Both the position numbers and the translations under genes were made by a program. 64,000 nt of DNA from Acidobacteriota bacterium. GTDB taxonomy: Bacteria; Acidobacteriota; Blastocatellia; Pyrinomonadales; Pyrinomonadaceae. Location of the stretch: assembly GCA_016716435.1 (NCBI GenBank), contig JADJWI010000001.1, forward strand, positions 186,001 through 250,000, written 5' to 3'. Of this stretch, positions 18,448 through 26,504 are shown piece by piece (position 1 is the first letter of the stretch; every line of letters begins with the position of its first letter). The notes under the pieces were generated by a model. It made no database searches. It saw only the letters and a program-made list of their open reading frames with translations, and was not told where the DNA came from.

Positions 18448-19044
18448 TTAATTAAGCGAACGCGAGGCAAACTGTGCTCGGGCCAGATCGACCTTCGCAT
18501 AGATCTCCTGCATCGAGATCTTGCAGGCGGCGGCATCGATCGAGATCACATCGTCCTTCTCGTTGTAAATGCGGTAGATCCACTGCTTCTGATTCTGCCG
18601 GGCATAGTGCTCGACCCGCATCTCATCCTGCTTGACCAGCAAGCATTCCTTGATGCTGTCCGTCGCCAGAAAGCTCTCGAGCTTCCGCGTCTTCTCGAGC
18701 GAATCGGACCGCGACGAGAAGACATCAATGATCACCGTCGGGTTCAGCAATTCCTCTTCCGAGGCGGTCGAAAAGTTCGGGTCATTCGCCACAATGACGA
18801 TGTCCGGTGTGCAGATGAGCCCGTCACCGAGCCGCACCCGCATGTTGCCGATATACATCTCGCCCTTCTTCCCGCCGTTGCGGCTGCCGATGCCGATGGC
18901 CGCATTTGCGACGAGCAGATTATGCGGCCGGTCGCACCCGCTGCGGCCGATCACGTTCGAATTTCCCGCGGCCCTCGTGCCGTCTGAGATCCCGCCATTC
19001 ATAGCCTTGCTTTGCGAGGCTGCTGTCGCTATTTGATTCACCAT
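18448..19044 (-). CDS. Uma2-family (DUF820) putative restriction-endonuclease-fold protein
   Basis: The C-terminal two thirds match Uma2 proteins: TPDIVIV, then NPTVIIDVFSSRSDSLEKTRKL and ECLLVKQDEMRVEHY. The usual active-site Glu before VLS is Asp here (IIDVFS). The N-terminal ~45 residues do not look like the ordinary Uma2 start and may have been replaced. An AGGAG at nine bases before the ATG supports the start at 19044. Uma2 genes are abundant orphans in many phyla, with unproven function. The gene is convergent with priA (2-base gap). Confidence 0.8.
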   Translation of the reverse strand: MVNQIATAASQSKAMNGGISDGTRAAGNSNVIGRSGCDRPHNLLVANAAIGIGSRNGGKKGEMYIGNMRVRLGDGLICTPDIVIVANDPNFSTASEEELLNPTVIIDVFSSRSDSLEKTRKLESFLATDSIKECLLVKQDEMRVEHYARQNQKQWIYRIYNEKDDVISIDAAACKISMQEIYAKVDLARAQFASRSLN

Positions 19045-19178
19045 TTAATGAGTGCTCCTATACGTTTGAACAAAATTCGGTCAAATCGCGGGCAAAATCT
19101 TGGGGGCTTTGCTTGGGGAAAGGGGTTTGATACAACTAGTGTTGCACATCCCGACTTGGCTTTTCAAGGTATATTTCT

Positions 19179-20210
19179 ATGAAACTATCCGAACTTGCAG
19201 AAAAGACCGGAACAACGCTCGAATCCGGCTCATCGGAGACAGATATTGCGTCGGCCGCCGGCCTTGATATTGCCGGGCCGGGTGACGTAACGTTCCTGGC
19301 AAACCCGAAATACACTCCGCAGATCAAGGACACGAAAGCCTCGGCCATCTTCCTCAACGAAGGCGTCGAGGTCGGCCGCGACGACATCGCCGTACTGCGG
19401 GCGAAGGATGCTTATCTTGCCTATACGCGTGCTCTGCGTGTGTTTTATCCCGAAAGGCCGGTCAGTCCGGGAGTGCATCCTTCGGCGGTGATCGACCCGA
19501 CCGCTGAGGTATCGCCAGACGCTGAAATCGGTCCGAATGCGGTCGTCGGTGCGGGATCGAGGATCGCCGCGGGCGTGAAGCTTTTCCCGAATGTGACCAT
19601 CTACGACGGTGTTTTAGTCGGCGAAGGTTCGGTGCTGCATTCCGGAGTTTCTGTGCGGGAGAATTGCGAGATCGGACGGAACTGCATCATTCACAACAAC
19701 TCGACCATCGGCTGCGACGGATTTGGCTATGCGAAGGACGAAGAGAAACGCTGGCTGAAGATACCGCAGGTTGGCCGCGTCGTGCTTGAGGATGATGTCG
19801 AGATCGGTGCGAACACGGCCATCGACTGTGCGTCTGTCGGCGAGACGCGGATCAAACGCGGTGCGAAGATCGACAACCTCGTCCAGATCGGCCACTCATG
19901 CACCGTAGATGAGGACGCACTTATCTGCTCGCAGACCGGCTTGGCAGGTTCAAGCGTGATCGGCAAACGTGTGATACTCGCCGGCCAAGTCGGCATCGCG
20001 GGGCATTTGAAGGTTGGCGACGATGCTGTCATCACGGCTAAATCCGCGACATCACACGACATCGAACCCGGTAAGGTCATCTCCGGCATTCCCGGCTTCG
20101 ACAACAAAGACTGGCTCCGCTCGACCGCCGCCTACCGCCGCCTAGGCGAATTCGCCCAACGGCTCAAAAAACTCGAGAAGCTCCTCGACAAGTCAGAACC
20201 GCCTGCGTAA
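19179..20210 (+). CDS. lpxD: UDP-3-O-acylglucosamine N-acyltransferase
   Basis: Third step of lipid A synthesis: adds an acyl chain from acyl-ACP to the 2-amino group of UDP-3-O-acyl-GlcN. The N-terminal uridine-binding domain (residues 1-100, GDVTFLANPKY) is followed by a left-handed beta-helix of hexapeptide repeats (residues 108-300). The catalytic His lies in QIGHSC near residue 238, and the GCDGFGYA motif is present. A C-terminal helix (RLGEFAQRLKKLEKLLDK) ends the protein. The last codons and the stop (TAA in the hairpin loop) are supplied by a palindromic repeat, so the native C-terminus may have been altered. Confidence 0.95.
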   Translation: MKLSELAEKTGTTLESGSSETDIASAAGLDIAGPGDVTFLANPKYTPQIKDTKASAIFLNEGVEVGRDDIAVLRAKDAYLAYTRALRVFYPERPVSPGVHPSAVIDPTAEVSPDAEIGPNAVVGAGSRIAAGVKLFPNVTIYDGVLVGEGSVLHSGVSVRENCEIGRNCIIHNNSTIGCDGFGYAKDEEKRWLKIPQVGRVVLEDDVEIGANTAIDCASVGETRIKRGAKIDNLVQIGHSCTVDEDALICSQTGLAGSSVIGKRVILAGQVGIAGHLKVGDDAVITAKSATSHDIEPGKVISGIPGFDNKDWLRSTAAYRRLGEFAQRLKKLEKLLDKSEPPA

Positions 20211-20223
20211 GCGGGCGGCCAGC
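20190..20223. repeat. TAAGTCAGAACC-type palindromic repeat, copy at lpxD 3' end
   Basis: AAGTCAGAACC is followed by a hairpin CCGCCTGC-GTAA-GCGGGCGG (20199-20218, 8 bp with one T-G pair) and CCAGC. The lpxD stop codon lies in the loop. The same design (head plus hairpin plus CCAG tail) appears inverted within mutS2 at 34105-34156. Confidence 0.8.
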
Positions 20224-20285
20224 TCGCCGGCACGGAGGACATTTCAAACAACGGATTCCCGCAGATCTTCGCGGATTTCTTGAGA

Positions 20286-20320
20286 ATAATCCGTGAGAAT
20301 CCATGTTAATCTGTTGTTAT
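20286..20320 (+). repeat. About 11-base degenerate direct repeats upstream of msrB
   Basis: AATCCGTGAG, AATCCATGTT and AATCTGTTGT follow one another directly as three degenerate 10-11-base units within the msrB leader. The rest of the 116-base gap after lpxD has no gene. I see no clear ribosome site here. Confidence 0.4.
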
Positions 20321-20326
20321 AAATAT

Positions 20327-20773
20327 ATGAGCAAATCTGAATCTGGGTACGACATTACGCCGCTGGATGCGGATGCTATTGAGAATTTGGCGAGCGATTT
20401 GAACGACGAGGAGCGTCGCGTTTTGCTTGAGCATGGGACGGAAGCTCCGTTTTGCGGGACTTTGCTCGATAACAAGCTTGACGGGACTTACGCGTGCCGG
20501 CTTTGCGGGCTGCCGCTGTTCACTTCGCGGCACAAGTTCGATTCGGGCACGGGCTGGCCGTCGTTCCACTCGCCGTTCGACCGCGAGCACCTCGCCTATA
20601 TCGACGACAACAGCTACGGAATGCGCCGCACCGAGATCCGCTGCGCACGCTGCGGCGGCCACCAGGGCCACGTCTTCCCCGACGGCCCGCCGCCCACCGG
20701 CCAACGCTACTGCCTTAACTCCGCGTCGCTCGAATTCTTCGAAGACGGCGAAGAAATCCCGCAGAAGCCTTAG
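20327..20773 (+). CDS. msrB: Peptide-methionine (R)-S-oxide reductase
   Basis: Repairs methionine-R-sulfoxide in oxidised proteins. Family motifs are in order: GTYACRLCGLPLF (first zinc CxxC), FDSGTGWPSF (substrate pocket), RCARCGGHQGHVFPDGP (second zinc CxxC) and RYCLNSASLEF with the catalytic Cys. The 148-aa length fits a stand-alone MsrB. The ATG at 20327 is preferred over one eight codons upstream, because the extra residues (MLICCYKY) are not family-like. There is no predicted signal peptide, so it is likely cytoplasmic. Confidence 0.96.
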   Translation: MSKSESGYDITPLDADAIENLASDLNDEERRVLLEHGTEAPFCGTLLDNKLDGTYACRLCGLPLFTSRHKFDSGTGWPSFHSPFDREHLAYIDDNSYGMRRTEIRCARCGGHQGHVFPDGPPPTGQRYCLNSASLEFFEDGEEIPQKP

Positions 20774-20785
20774 CTCGACGTACCG

Positions 20786-21430
20786 ATGAAACATCAGTTG
20801 ATCATTGCGTTTATCGGAGCTCTAGTCGTGAACCTTGCGGGCTGTGCGGAAACGAAGCCGCCCGCCGCGATTGAGGCATTCGATGCGAATGAAACCGCCG
20901 CTGTCGCTGAGCCCACTGCCGCACCGACTCGGACGCCGCTGCCTCCGAATGTCCGGGAAGATGCCGATGGAAATCTGATCAAGGCGGACGGTTGGCCGAT
21001 CCAGAAAATTATCCCCAAGGATACGTGGAGGCGAAAGGCGACCGGCAAAACTAAGAAAGGGCGAACCGTGATTTACAACGTTCTGACGATAACGCCCGAA
21101 GGCCGGCCCGTTGCGGAAGCGGCCTCGCCGTATAGTCCCTCAACCGAATGGAGGATCAGCGACGTTCACGAACTGTCGGGACGTGACGGAAAGATCTTTT
21201 GCTATCAGTATGGCGCAAGTCTATTCGACGCGAACAGTAATTCAAACGGGTATGCGAGTGCGACCGGCTATAACCTTTGCGACTACGATGGCGATGGGAA
21301 ATATGAGTTTAACGGCTTCCTCTATCCATTGACCGTACCCGATTGGGTAAAGTCATTACCCGGCGATCCTGCCGCCATAGATAACAACGCCAACCGAGAG
21401 CCAGACTGCGGCATTCTTTGCTCCAAGTAA
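20786..21430 (+). CDS. Putative lipoprotein, function unknown
   Basis: A lipoprotein signal peptide with lipobox LAGC (Cys at residue 20) is followed by a Pro/Thr-rich linker (EPTAAPTRTPLPPN) and about 150 residues of unknown fold. I recognise no domain. The segment DGDGKYEFNGF resembles a single calcium-loop-like motif but is too short to call. The gene begins 12 bases after msrB and could be cotranscribed with it. The product is expected in the periplasm, anchored to the inner or outer membrane. Confidence 0.7.
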   Translation: MKHQLIIAFIGALVVNLAGCAETKPPAAIEAFDANETAAVAEPTAAPTRTPLPPNVREDADGNLIKADGWPIQKIIPKDTWRRKATGKTKKGRTVIYNVLTITPEGRPVAEAASPYSPSTEWRISDVHELSGRDGKIFCYQYGASLFDANSNSNGYASATGYNLCDYDGDGKYEFNGFLYPLTVPDWVKSLPGDPAAIDNNANREPDCGILCSK

Positions 21431-21495
21431 AAGCGCTGTGCCTCTCCGCGCAGTTCTAACATTTCTCCCTAGGATATGCTCGGAACTACTGCCCC

Positions 21496-21948
21496 TCAAC
21501 TGATGTAATCGTAGGTCCACGTCGTCGTTTGGCCTTTTAGAAAAAGGCTCGAAGGAACGAGGACCTCTGCTTTTTCATCGTTAGCTTCATTCATCGGAAT
21601 GATCCCCGTCGGCGTGATTGTCGCTCGCAGACACGCAACGGTAACTTTGTAATCTTTAAGCACTTCTCCGAACTTCAGCCCTCCGCCGATTAGGTTTTCC
21701 GTCTCGCAAAAATAAAGGCCGTTGGTGGCTTTCTCGAACTTCCAGAATTTATAGTCGGGATGGGCACTGGTACCGATGGTATACGTCTCACCAGGCTTGT
21801 AGTCAGGCGATCTGCTGTTTGTGTATAAGATCCACCGTCCCAGCCACACGCCTTCAGCTGTTTTCTTGGGATTGACGAGATTAACCTGTGCGTAATCTCT
21901 CTGCGTCCCGCGTTCCTGTACAACGACGATTCCACAATTCCTGAACAT
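21496..21948 (-). CDS. Conserved-looking hypothetical protein
   Basis: 150 residues, no signal peptide and no motif I can name. It has strand-rich sequence with many aromatic residues (WLGRWILYTN, YKFWKFEKATNGLYFCE, TTTWTYDY). A strong purine-rich ribosome site (GGAGGAGG) stands 13 bases before the ATG, which supports translation. It is convergent with the upstream lipoprotein gene. Codon use looks less GC-rich than the surrounding core genes, which may mean recent acquisition. No function is proposed. Confidence 0.6.
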   Translation of the reverse strand: MFRNCGIVVVQERGTQRDYAQVNLVNPKKTAEGVWLGRWILYTNSRSPDYKPGETYTIGTSAHPDYKFWKFEKATNGLYFCETENLIGGGLKFGEVLKDYKVTVACLRATITPTGIIPMNEANDEKAEVLVPSSLFLKGQTTTWTYDYIS

Positions 21949-22008
21949 TCTCTTATTGCCTCCTCCCTAATTACTTGACATCACTTGTCTGACCCATTGT
22001 GCTCGAGA

Positions 22009-22180
22009 TTAGAATGGCCGAGAGCATTGAGTTATCTCCCTTACATAGTCCGGGTATCTTGTGTTGATCTTCGTCCACGCACCCCTAGAAAGCGACATAT
22101 CGCGGGCCGATCGCGATGAAATGTATCGGTGCGAAGACAAAGCCGGTAACGCCCAAGAACACTCTGCAAAAACAGATCAT
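22009..22180 (-). pseudogene. Possible frameshifted remnant of a small membrane protein
   Basis: A 31-codon reading frame (22180-22085) has a hydrophobic core VFLGVTGFVFAPIHFIAIG. Its stop is overlapped in another frame by a soluble-looking stretch (RGAWTKINTRYPDYVREI) that ends at 22009. Joining them needs a single frameshift near 22090. There is no good ribosome site and no recognised family, so this may be a chance pattern in the 245-base gap. Confidence 0.2.
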
Positions 22181-22192
22181 TTCGTCTGCTGA

Positions 22193-22669
22193 TCACGAAC
22201 CCTGGTGCCGAAAGCCTTTCGCACAGGTTGGCATGGCGATATCGAGAAATTTCTTCCATTGTTCGGTTTCAAGGCTCTTATACATCAGCTCTTTCGTTTC
22301 CAACTTTTGAAGAACCCATTTCTCGCCTTCCTTCTTATATTGCATCGTGAGCTTTCCGAACACGGTGTTATACACCTCGTCGAGCCCAAGGTCCTTCATA
22401 TTGAGGCTGCCCCAGGAAGTGACAGTCAAAGAAAGCGTAGCCTGCGAATCGGAGATCTGACTTTCTTTTTCGTTGACGACGAAGCATCTATCGTAGTCCT
22501 CCCGGAAAGTAAACTTGTTGTCGCCTCCGTAAGACCCTTCGGTAATGTTTACAGACTTCCCGCTAAGATCGGCGTTGATCTGTTCGTTTGGCACGACATT
22601 TCCCGTGCCGAACATTTTGCAGCCGACGACTGCTACAAGTACCAATGTGATTGGCAGAATATTTTTCAT
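22193..22669 (-). CDS. Putative lipoprotein, function unknown
   Basis: The signal peptide MKNILPITLVLVAVVGC has a lipobox VVGC. The mature part has about 140 residues with mixed strands and helices and three further cysteines: the CK start, DRCF and PTCAKG. A longer frame begins at 22693, but the ATG at 22669 puts the n-region directly before the hydrophobic stretch, with AAGGA nine bases upstream. I recognise no domain. It is divergent from the winged-helix regulator gene. Confidence 0.72.
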   Translation of the reverse strand: MKNILPITLVLVAVVGCKMFGTGNVVPNEQINADLSGKSVNITEGSYGGDNKFTFREDYDRCFVVNEKESQISDSQATLSLTVTSWGSLNMKDLGLDEVYNTVFGKLTMQYKKEGEKWVLQKLETKELMYKSLETEQWKKFLDIAMPTCAKGFRHQGS

Positions 22670-22882
22670 AATTTTGGTTCCTTCACCAGACAAACAATTA
22701 GTGTTTAAGAAAACTACTTGGTGCGGATCGGTCTTCTAAGACTAACTAACAACTTAAAAAACCGCTTTCCGCCGGTACGATCCTCTGTTAGAATTGCAAT
22801 CGCGGAAAATCTTACCCTTCACACGCCAGTTTTTTCTTTAGAAACCTGTGAGATTTTTCTTATATTTCGTTGAGAGAGGACA

Positions 22883-25024
22883 ATGTCAGTAGATCGGACC
22901 GTTTATAAGTTCGGAAACTTCGAATTTGACCCATCTGAAAGTTCGCTTTTGGAGTCCGGTCGCACCGTATCGATCACGCCAAAGGCCTTACGGCTGCTAG
23001 CGATCCTAACTGAGAATCCTGGGCACGTCCTCGATAAGTCTTATCTTCTGGACCAAATATGGGAAGATAGCTACGTTGAGGAAGGCAATCTCACCTACAA
23101 CATAAGGCAGCTTCGCAAGATCCTCGGCGACGAAGTTAAGAACCCCAGATACATTGAAACGGTTCCAAAACGCGGTTATCGGTTTGTCGGGAGTGTCGAG
23201 CGTATCGAACAGTCGAACGGTGTTGTCCCGACACCTTTACCCCCCGAACCCAAAACCGTCGTTTTGGAACAGCAGAACTCGAGTAGGCCGCGACTGAAGC
23301 CTTGGCTTCTTGCTATCCCTGTGATCTTGGCCGCCGGGAGTATTGCCGCAGTCGAGAGTTGGTTTGGGAGTTTTGACCCGCATACGACAAAATTACTTTC
23401 TACCCCGTTCTCATCTGAACGGCTCTCCACCGATGGCAATGTTCGTCACGCAGTTTTGTCTAAAGCCGGCGATCTGATCGTGTATGTGGCCGGAAGTCAA
23501 GATGGAAAGCAGAGCCTGCGTATTCGCGATCTCTCAACAGGCCAGTCCCGAGAGTTTCTAGGCTCGACTGAGGACAGGTATATCGGACTTGAGATGTCTC
23601 CTGACGGTTCAAGCCTATATTTTGTGCGTATCGCCGCATCCGCTCCTGACACAGCATGTTTATTCAAGGTTAGGCTGACCGGCGGAGTCCCTGAATCGTT
23701 GGGCTGCGGTTTAGAAGGATGGTTCGATATTTCGGATGACGGGAAAAATATTTCCTACGTCCGCTGCAGATACGACCCGGACGACTATTGCTCGCTTTAC
23801 GTTTCCGACGAAAAGCTGGCGAACGAAAGGCTTTTGGTTACCCGAAGGGGCCGAACCCGTATCGGCGACAATGCCATCTCACCGGATGGTCGATCGGTTG
23901 TTTTCGCTGCCGGGCAGTCTGTGGACGGTTCCAATGACTTTGGCATCTACCAGATCGACCTTGATACGAATATTGAAACGCCGGTCGTCGATCAAAAGTT
24001 CTTTAATGTGGTAAGTATCGACTGGATGCCTGACGGCGGTTCGCTTCTTGCGACCGCACTGCTTGCATCTGACGACGATATCTATTTCTGGTCGGTTGTG
24101 CCGAGCACCCGGACCGCAACACCGGTCAAACAAAATGAAGGGTCTTTTGCAACGATCAGCATGGACCGTGAGGGTTTAAAGCTTGTCTCTACGGTTCGAA
24201 GCGCAGATTTTCGCGTCTTTGTCCATTCGTTTGATCCCGATACGAAGCCGGTCGCTCTGGGCAGCGGATGGACGCCGCGTTTTACCCCCAATGGCCGCGT
24301 TTTATTCGCCTCAAATCGCTCAGGACGGGTCGCGATCTGGTCAGCCTTTTTCGACGGAACGGATGTGAAACACTTGAGCACAGGCACCGATGAATTCCCG
24401 ATCTTGTCAGCAGATGGCTCTACGATCTATTTTACATCCAAGCGTTCGGGCTCGATACATGTATGGAAAATGCAGACGGATGGCAGCGGGGCAACTCAGT
24501 TATCTCGCGGCGAGGGCGGATTTCCGGTCGGTGTTTCCGCCGACGGATTTTGGATCTATTACCTTTCGGCGATGTACCGAACTCTTCACAGAGTTTCAAA
24601 CAATGGAGCGATCGAGGAAAAAGTCACGGAAGGTGCGATGCATGGTGCAGACATTTCCGCGGATGCCAGGTTCGCCGCTTTTTTTGATGGGCAGCCGCGG
24701 GGTGCAAAGATAACGATCGCAGCTCTCGAATCAGACGCCAAGCCGGTTAGTGTTCAACTGCCGCGTGCCGATATGAAAGGAAAGCACCTTGCGTGGTCTG
24801 CAAACGGTGACTACATATATGCGGTATTATTCGACCCACTGGCGAGAACGTATTCTGTATGGCGTCTCGCGATTGATGGCTCGGCCCCACAAAAGATCCG
24901 TGATCTGAATGTGCAGGAGTTAGGCGAACGTTCGTCGTTTTCTGTATCTCCGGACGAAAGGCATTTTGCGATCGCAATGGGCGAGTGGAAACACGACGCT
25001 GTTCTCGTGCACGGCCTAAAATAA
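22883..25024 (+). CDS. CadC-like membrane transcriptional regulator with beta-propeller sensor
   Basis: The N-terminal OmpR/PhoB-type winged helix (residues 8-105) ends in the signature NPRYIETVPKRGYRFVG. A proline-rich linker, one membrane helix (LKPWLLAIPVILAAGSIAAV, residues ~142-162) and a large C-terminal TolB/WD40-like propeller follow. Repeated PD40-type motifs (SPDGSSLYFV, SPDGRSVVFAAG, SADGSTIYFTSKRSG) form the propeller. It is 713 aa. DNA binding would be cytoplasmic and sensing periplasmic. This fusion is frequent in Acidobacteriota. Targets and signal cannot be read from sequence. Confidence 0.88.
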   Translation: MSVDRTVYKFGNFEFDPSESSLLESGRTVSITPKALRLLAILTENPGHVLDKSYLLDQIWEDSYVEEGNLTYNIRQLRKILGDEVKNPRYIETVPKRGYRFVGSVERIEQSNGVVPTPLPPEPKTVVLEQQNSSRPRLKPWLLAIPVILAAGSIAAVESWFGSFDPHTTKLLSTPFSSERLSTDGNVRHAVLSKAGDLIVYVAGSQDGKQSLRIRDLSTGQSREFLGSTEDRYIGLEMSPDGSSLYFVRIAASAPDTACLFKVRLTGGVPESLGCGLEGWFDISDDGKNISYVRCRYDPDDYCSLYVSDEKLANERLLVTRRGRTRIGDNAISPDGRSVVFAAGQSVDGSNDFGIYQIDLDTNIETPVVDQKFFNVVSIDWMPDGGSLLATALLASDDDIYFWSVVPSTRTATPVKQNEGSFATISMDREGLKLVSTVRSADFRVFVHSFDPDTKPVALGSGWTPRFTPNGRVLFASNRSGRVAIWSAFFDGTDVKHLSTGTDEFPILSADGSTIYFTSKRSGSIHVWKMQTDGSGATQLSRGEGGFPVGVSADGFWIYYLSAMYRTLHRVSNNGAIEEKVTEGAMHGADISADARFAAFFDGQPRGAKITIAALESDAKPVSVQLPRADMKGKHLAWSANGDYIYAVLFDPLARTYSVWRLAIDGSAPQKIRDLNVQELGERSSFSVSPDERHFAIAMGEWKHDAVLVHGLK

Positions 25025-25028
25025 GAAA

Positions 25029-25050
25029 AGGCGGAAGTGATCCGCCCTTC
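25029..25050. terminator. Bidirectional terminator between convergent genes
   Basis: GGCGGA-AGTGA-TCCGCC forms a 6-bp stem, preceded by AAAA and followed by CTTCCC. It lies between the stop of the propeller regulator (25024) and the end of the convergent amidohydrolase gene (25074). The A-run and T/C-run are modest. Confidence 0.55.
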
Positions 25051-25073
25051 CCAATTCAAATTTCTAACTCAAA

Positions 25074-26432
25074 CTATTGACGCCGCTCTGTTGCTCCTCG
25101 ATCCTTAAAGCTATCGAAGAGGTCAGTGTGGCGGCTGGTCAGGGGCAAGAGCCTTCCGCCGATGAAGAGGTACTTGATGTTCGTCCGCGGGTCGAGGATG
25201 TCACCATCGGTCACGACGATGTTGGCGTCCTTGCCGGCCTCGACCGAGCCCATTCGGTTTGCGAGACCAAGTATCTCAGCGGGGTAAATGGTCACGGCCT
25301 TCAAGGCTTCTTCCTTCGGCAGCCCGTAGGCTCCGGCAAGCCCCGCATGATATGGCAGATCGCGAACCTCGGCTCCGCCGTCGCCGGTCGCAACAGCAAA
25401 CTTAACCCCTGCACGCTGAAGCTGGGCCGGGCCCTCGAAGAGAAAATCGTACGGGTCATCGGGCCTAACCGGCAGGCTGTAGATGTTCGTGAAGATGACG
25501 GGAACGTTGTGTTTCTTGAGGTCATCGGCCGCCATCCAGGCTTCCTGGCCGCCTACGATGATGCCCTTGAGCTTGTTGTCGGCAAGGAACTTGACCGCGG
25601 CCCGAATGTCCCGCTCGCGTTCGACCGCGAGCAAGATCGGACGTTCACCGCGAATGTACGGGATCATCGCCTCGAGTTTGAGGTCGGTTGCCGGCGGACG
25701 AAGCGAGCTATCTTTCGCCGAGGCTTCTTTTGCCTTAGCATAAGCCGAGGCATCGGCCATCATCTTCTTGAGCTCTTCGATCTGGTTGTCCCGGCGACGG
25801 ACGGCCTCGTTGAAATCGAGCGTTATCGGCCCAACACCCGGCTGAAAACCACCAAACGTGGTCACCCGCGGAAAGTTGATAACAAGTCCAAACTCGGGCA
25901 CGACACTCATCTCGGCCTGCGTCGAGCCGTTGAGGTTGATGACGGTCGATTGGCCAGCGATCGTGCCTCCGGTCGGTGCCGAATGAACGGTTGTAACGCC
26001 ATTGACCCGCGTCACGTTGACGTGCGAGGTATGCGGATTGATGGCCGTTATCGCCTTGGCATTGGCGTTCATCGAGCCGGTCTCGGCGATGTCCATCGTC
26101 GCATTTGCGCCGCCGGAGATCTCGGCGAGACCAAGGCCGGTCGCCGCATCGATCATCCCAGGATAGACCGAAAGCCCGCGGCCATCGATCCGCTCGGCAC
26201 CCGAAGGAACGGCGACATTTGCACCGACCGCTGCTATCTTGCCATCGCGGATGACAACCGTGCCGCTCTCAATGACCGGGCCGGTTACCGGAACGATCTT
26301 CGCGTTAACTATCGCAAATGTCCCGGCTCGGCCGGTCCTGTTCTGCTGCGAGGCATCGCTCTGTGCAGCAACGCCGGAAGCAAGGAAAACGGCCGCTATT
26401 GCACCGGCAAAAAGTGCACGAAAGAATCGCAT
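25074..26432 (-). CDS. Secreted amidohydrolase-family protein lacking the HxH metal motif
   Basis: Signal peptide (RFFRALFAGAIAAVFLASG) followed by the composite beta-sandwich start typical of imidazolonepropionase-like amidohydrolases (IVNAKIVPVTG, GTVVIRDGKIAAVG). Where active members read PGxIDxHxH, this one reads PGMIDAATGLGL. The later metal histidines are also not evident. The C-terminal part is family-typical (ALKAVTIYPAEILGLANRMGSVEAGKDANIVV). So the fold is probably kept but hydrolase chemistry is doubtful. I prefer the ATG at 26432; one at 26453 is also in frame. It is third in a three-gene tandem cluster. Confidence 0.85.
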   Translation of the reverse strand: MRFFRALFAGAIAAVFLASGVAAQSDASQQNRTGRAGTFAIVNAKIVPVTGPVIESGTVVIRDGKIAAVGANVAVPSGAERIDGRGLSVYPGMIDAATGLGLAEISGGANATMDIAETGSMNANAKAITAINPHTSHVNVTRVNGVTTVHSAPTGGTIAGQSTVINLNGSTQAEMSVVPEFGLVINFPRVTTFGGFQPGVGPITLDFNEAVRRRDNQIEELKKMMADASAYAKAKEASAKDSSLRPPATDLKLEAMIPYIRGERPILLAVERERDIRAAVKFLADNKLKGIIVGGQEAWMAADDLKKHNVPVIFTNIYSLPVRPDDPYDFLFEGPAQLQRAGVKFAVATGDGGAEVRDLPYHAGLAGAYGLPKEEALKAVTIYPAEILGLANRMGSVEAGKDANIVVTDGDILDPRTNIKYLFIGGRLLPLTSRHTDLFDSFKDRGATERRQ

Positions 26433-26504
26433 AGAGATCTTATTCGAATGCATAAATTTACGCTTTGGAACTCGACGGCAAAGATCCCGCCCGTTCCTGA
26501 AATA

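Noticed and set aside
20327..20794. Long minus-strand frame opposite msrB
   Set aside because: High-GC shadow of msrB; the plus strand has all catalytic and zinc motifs.
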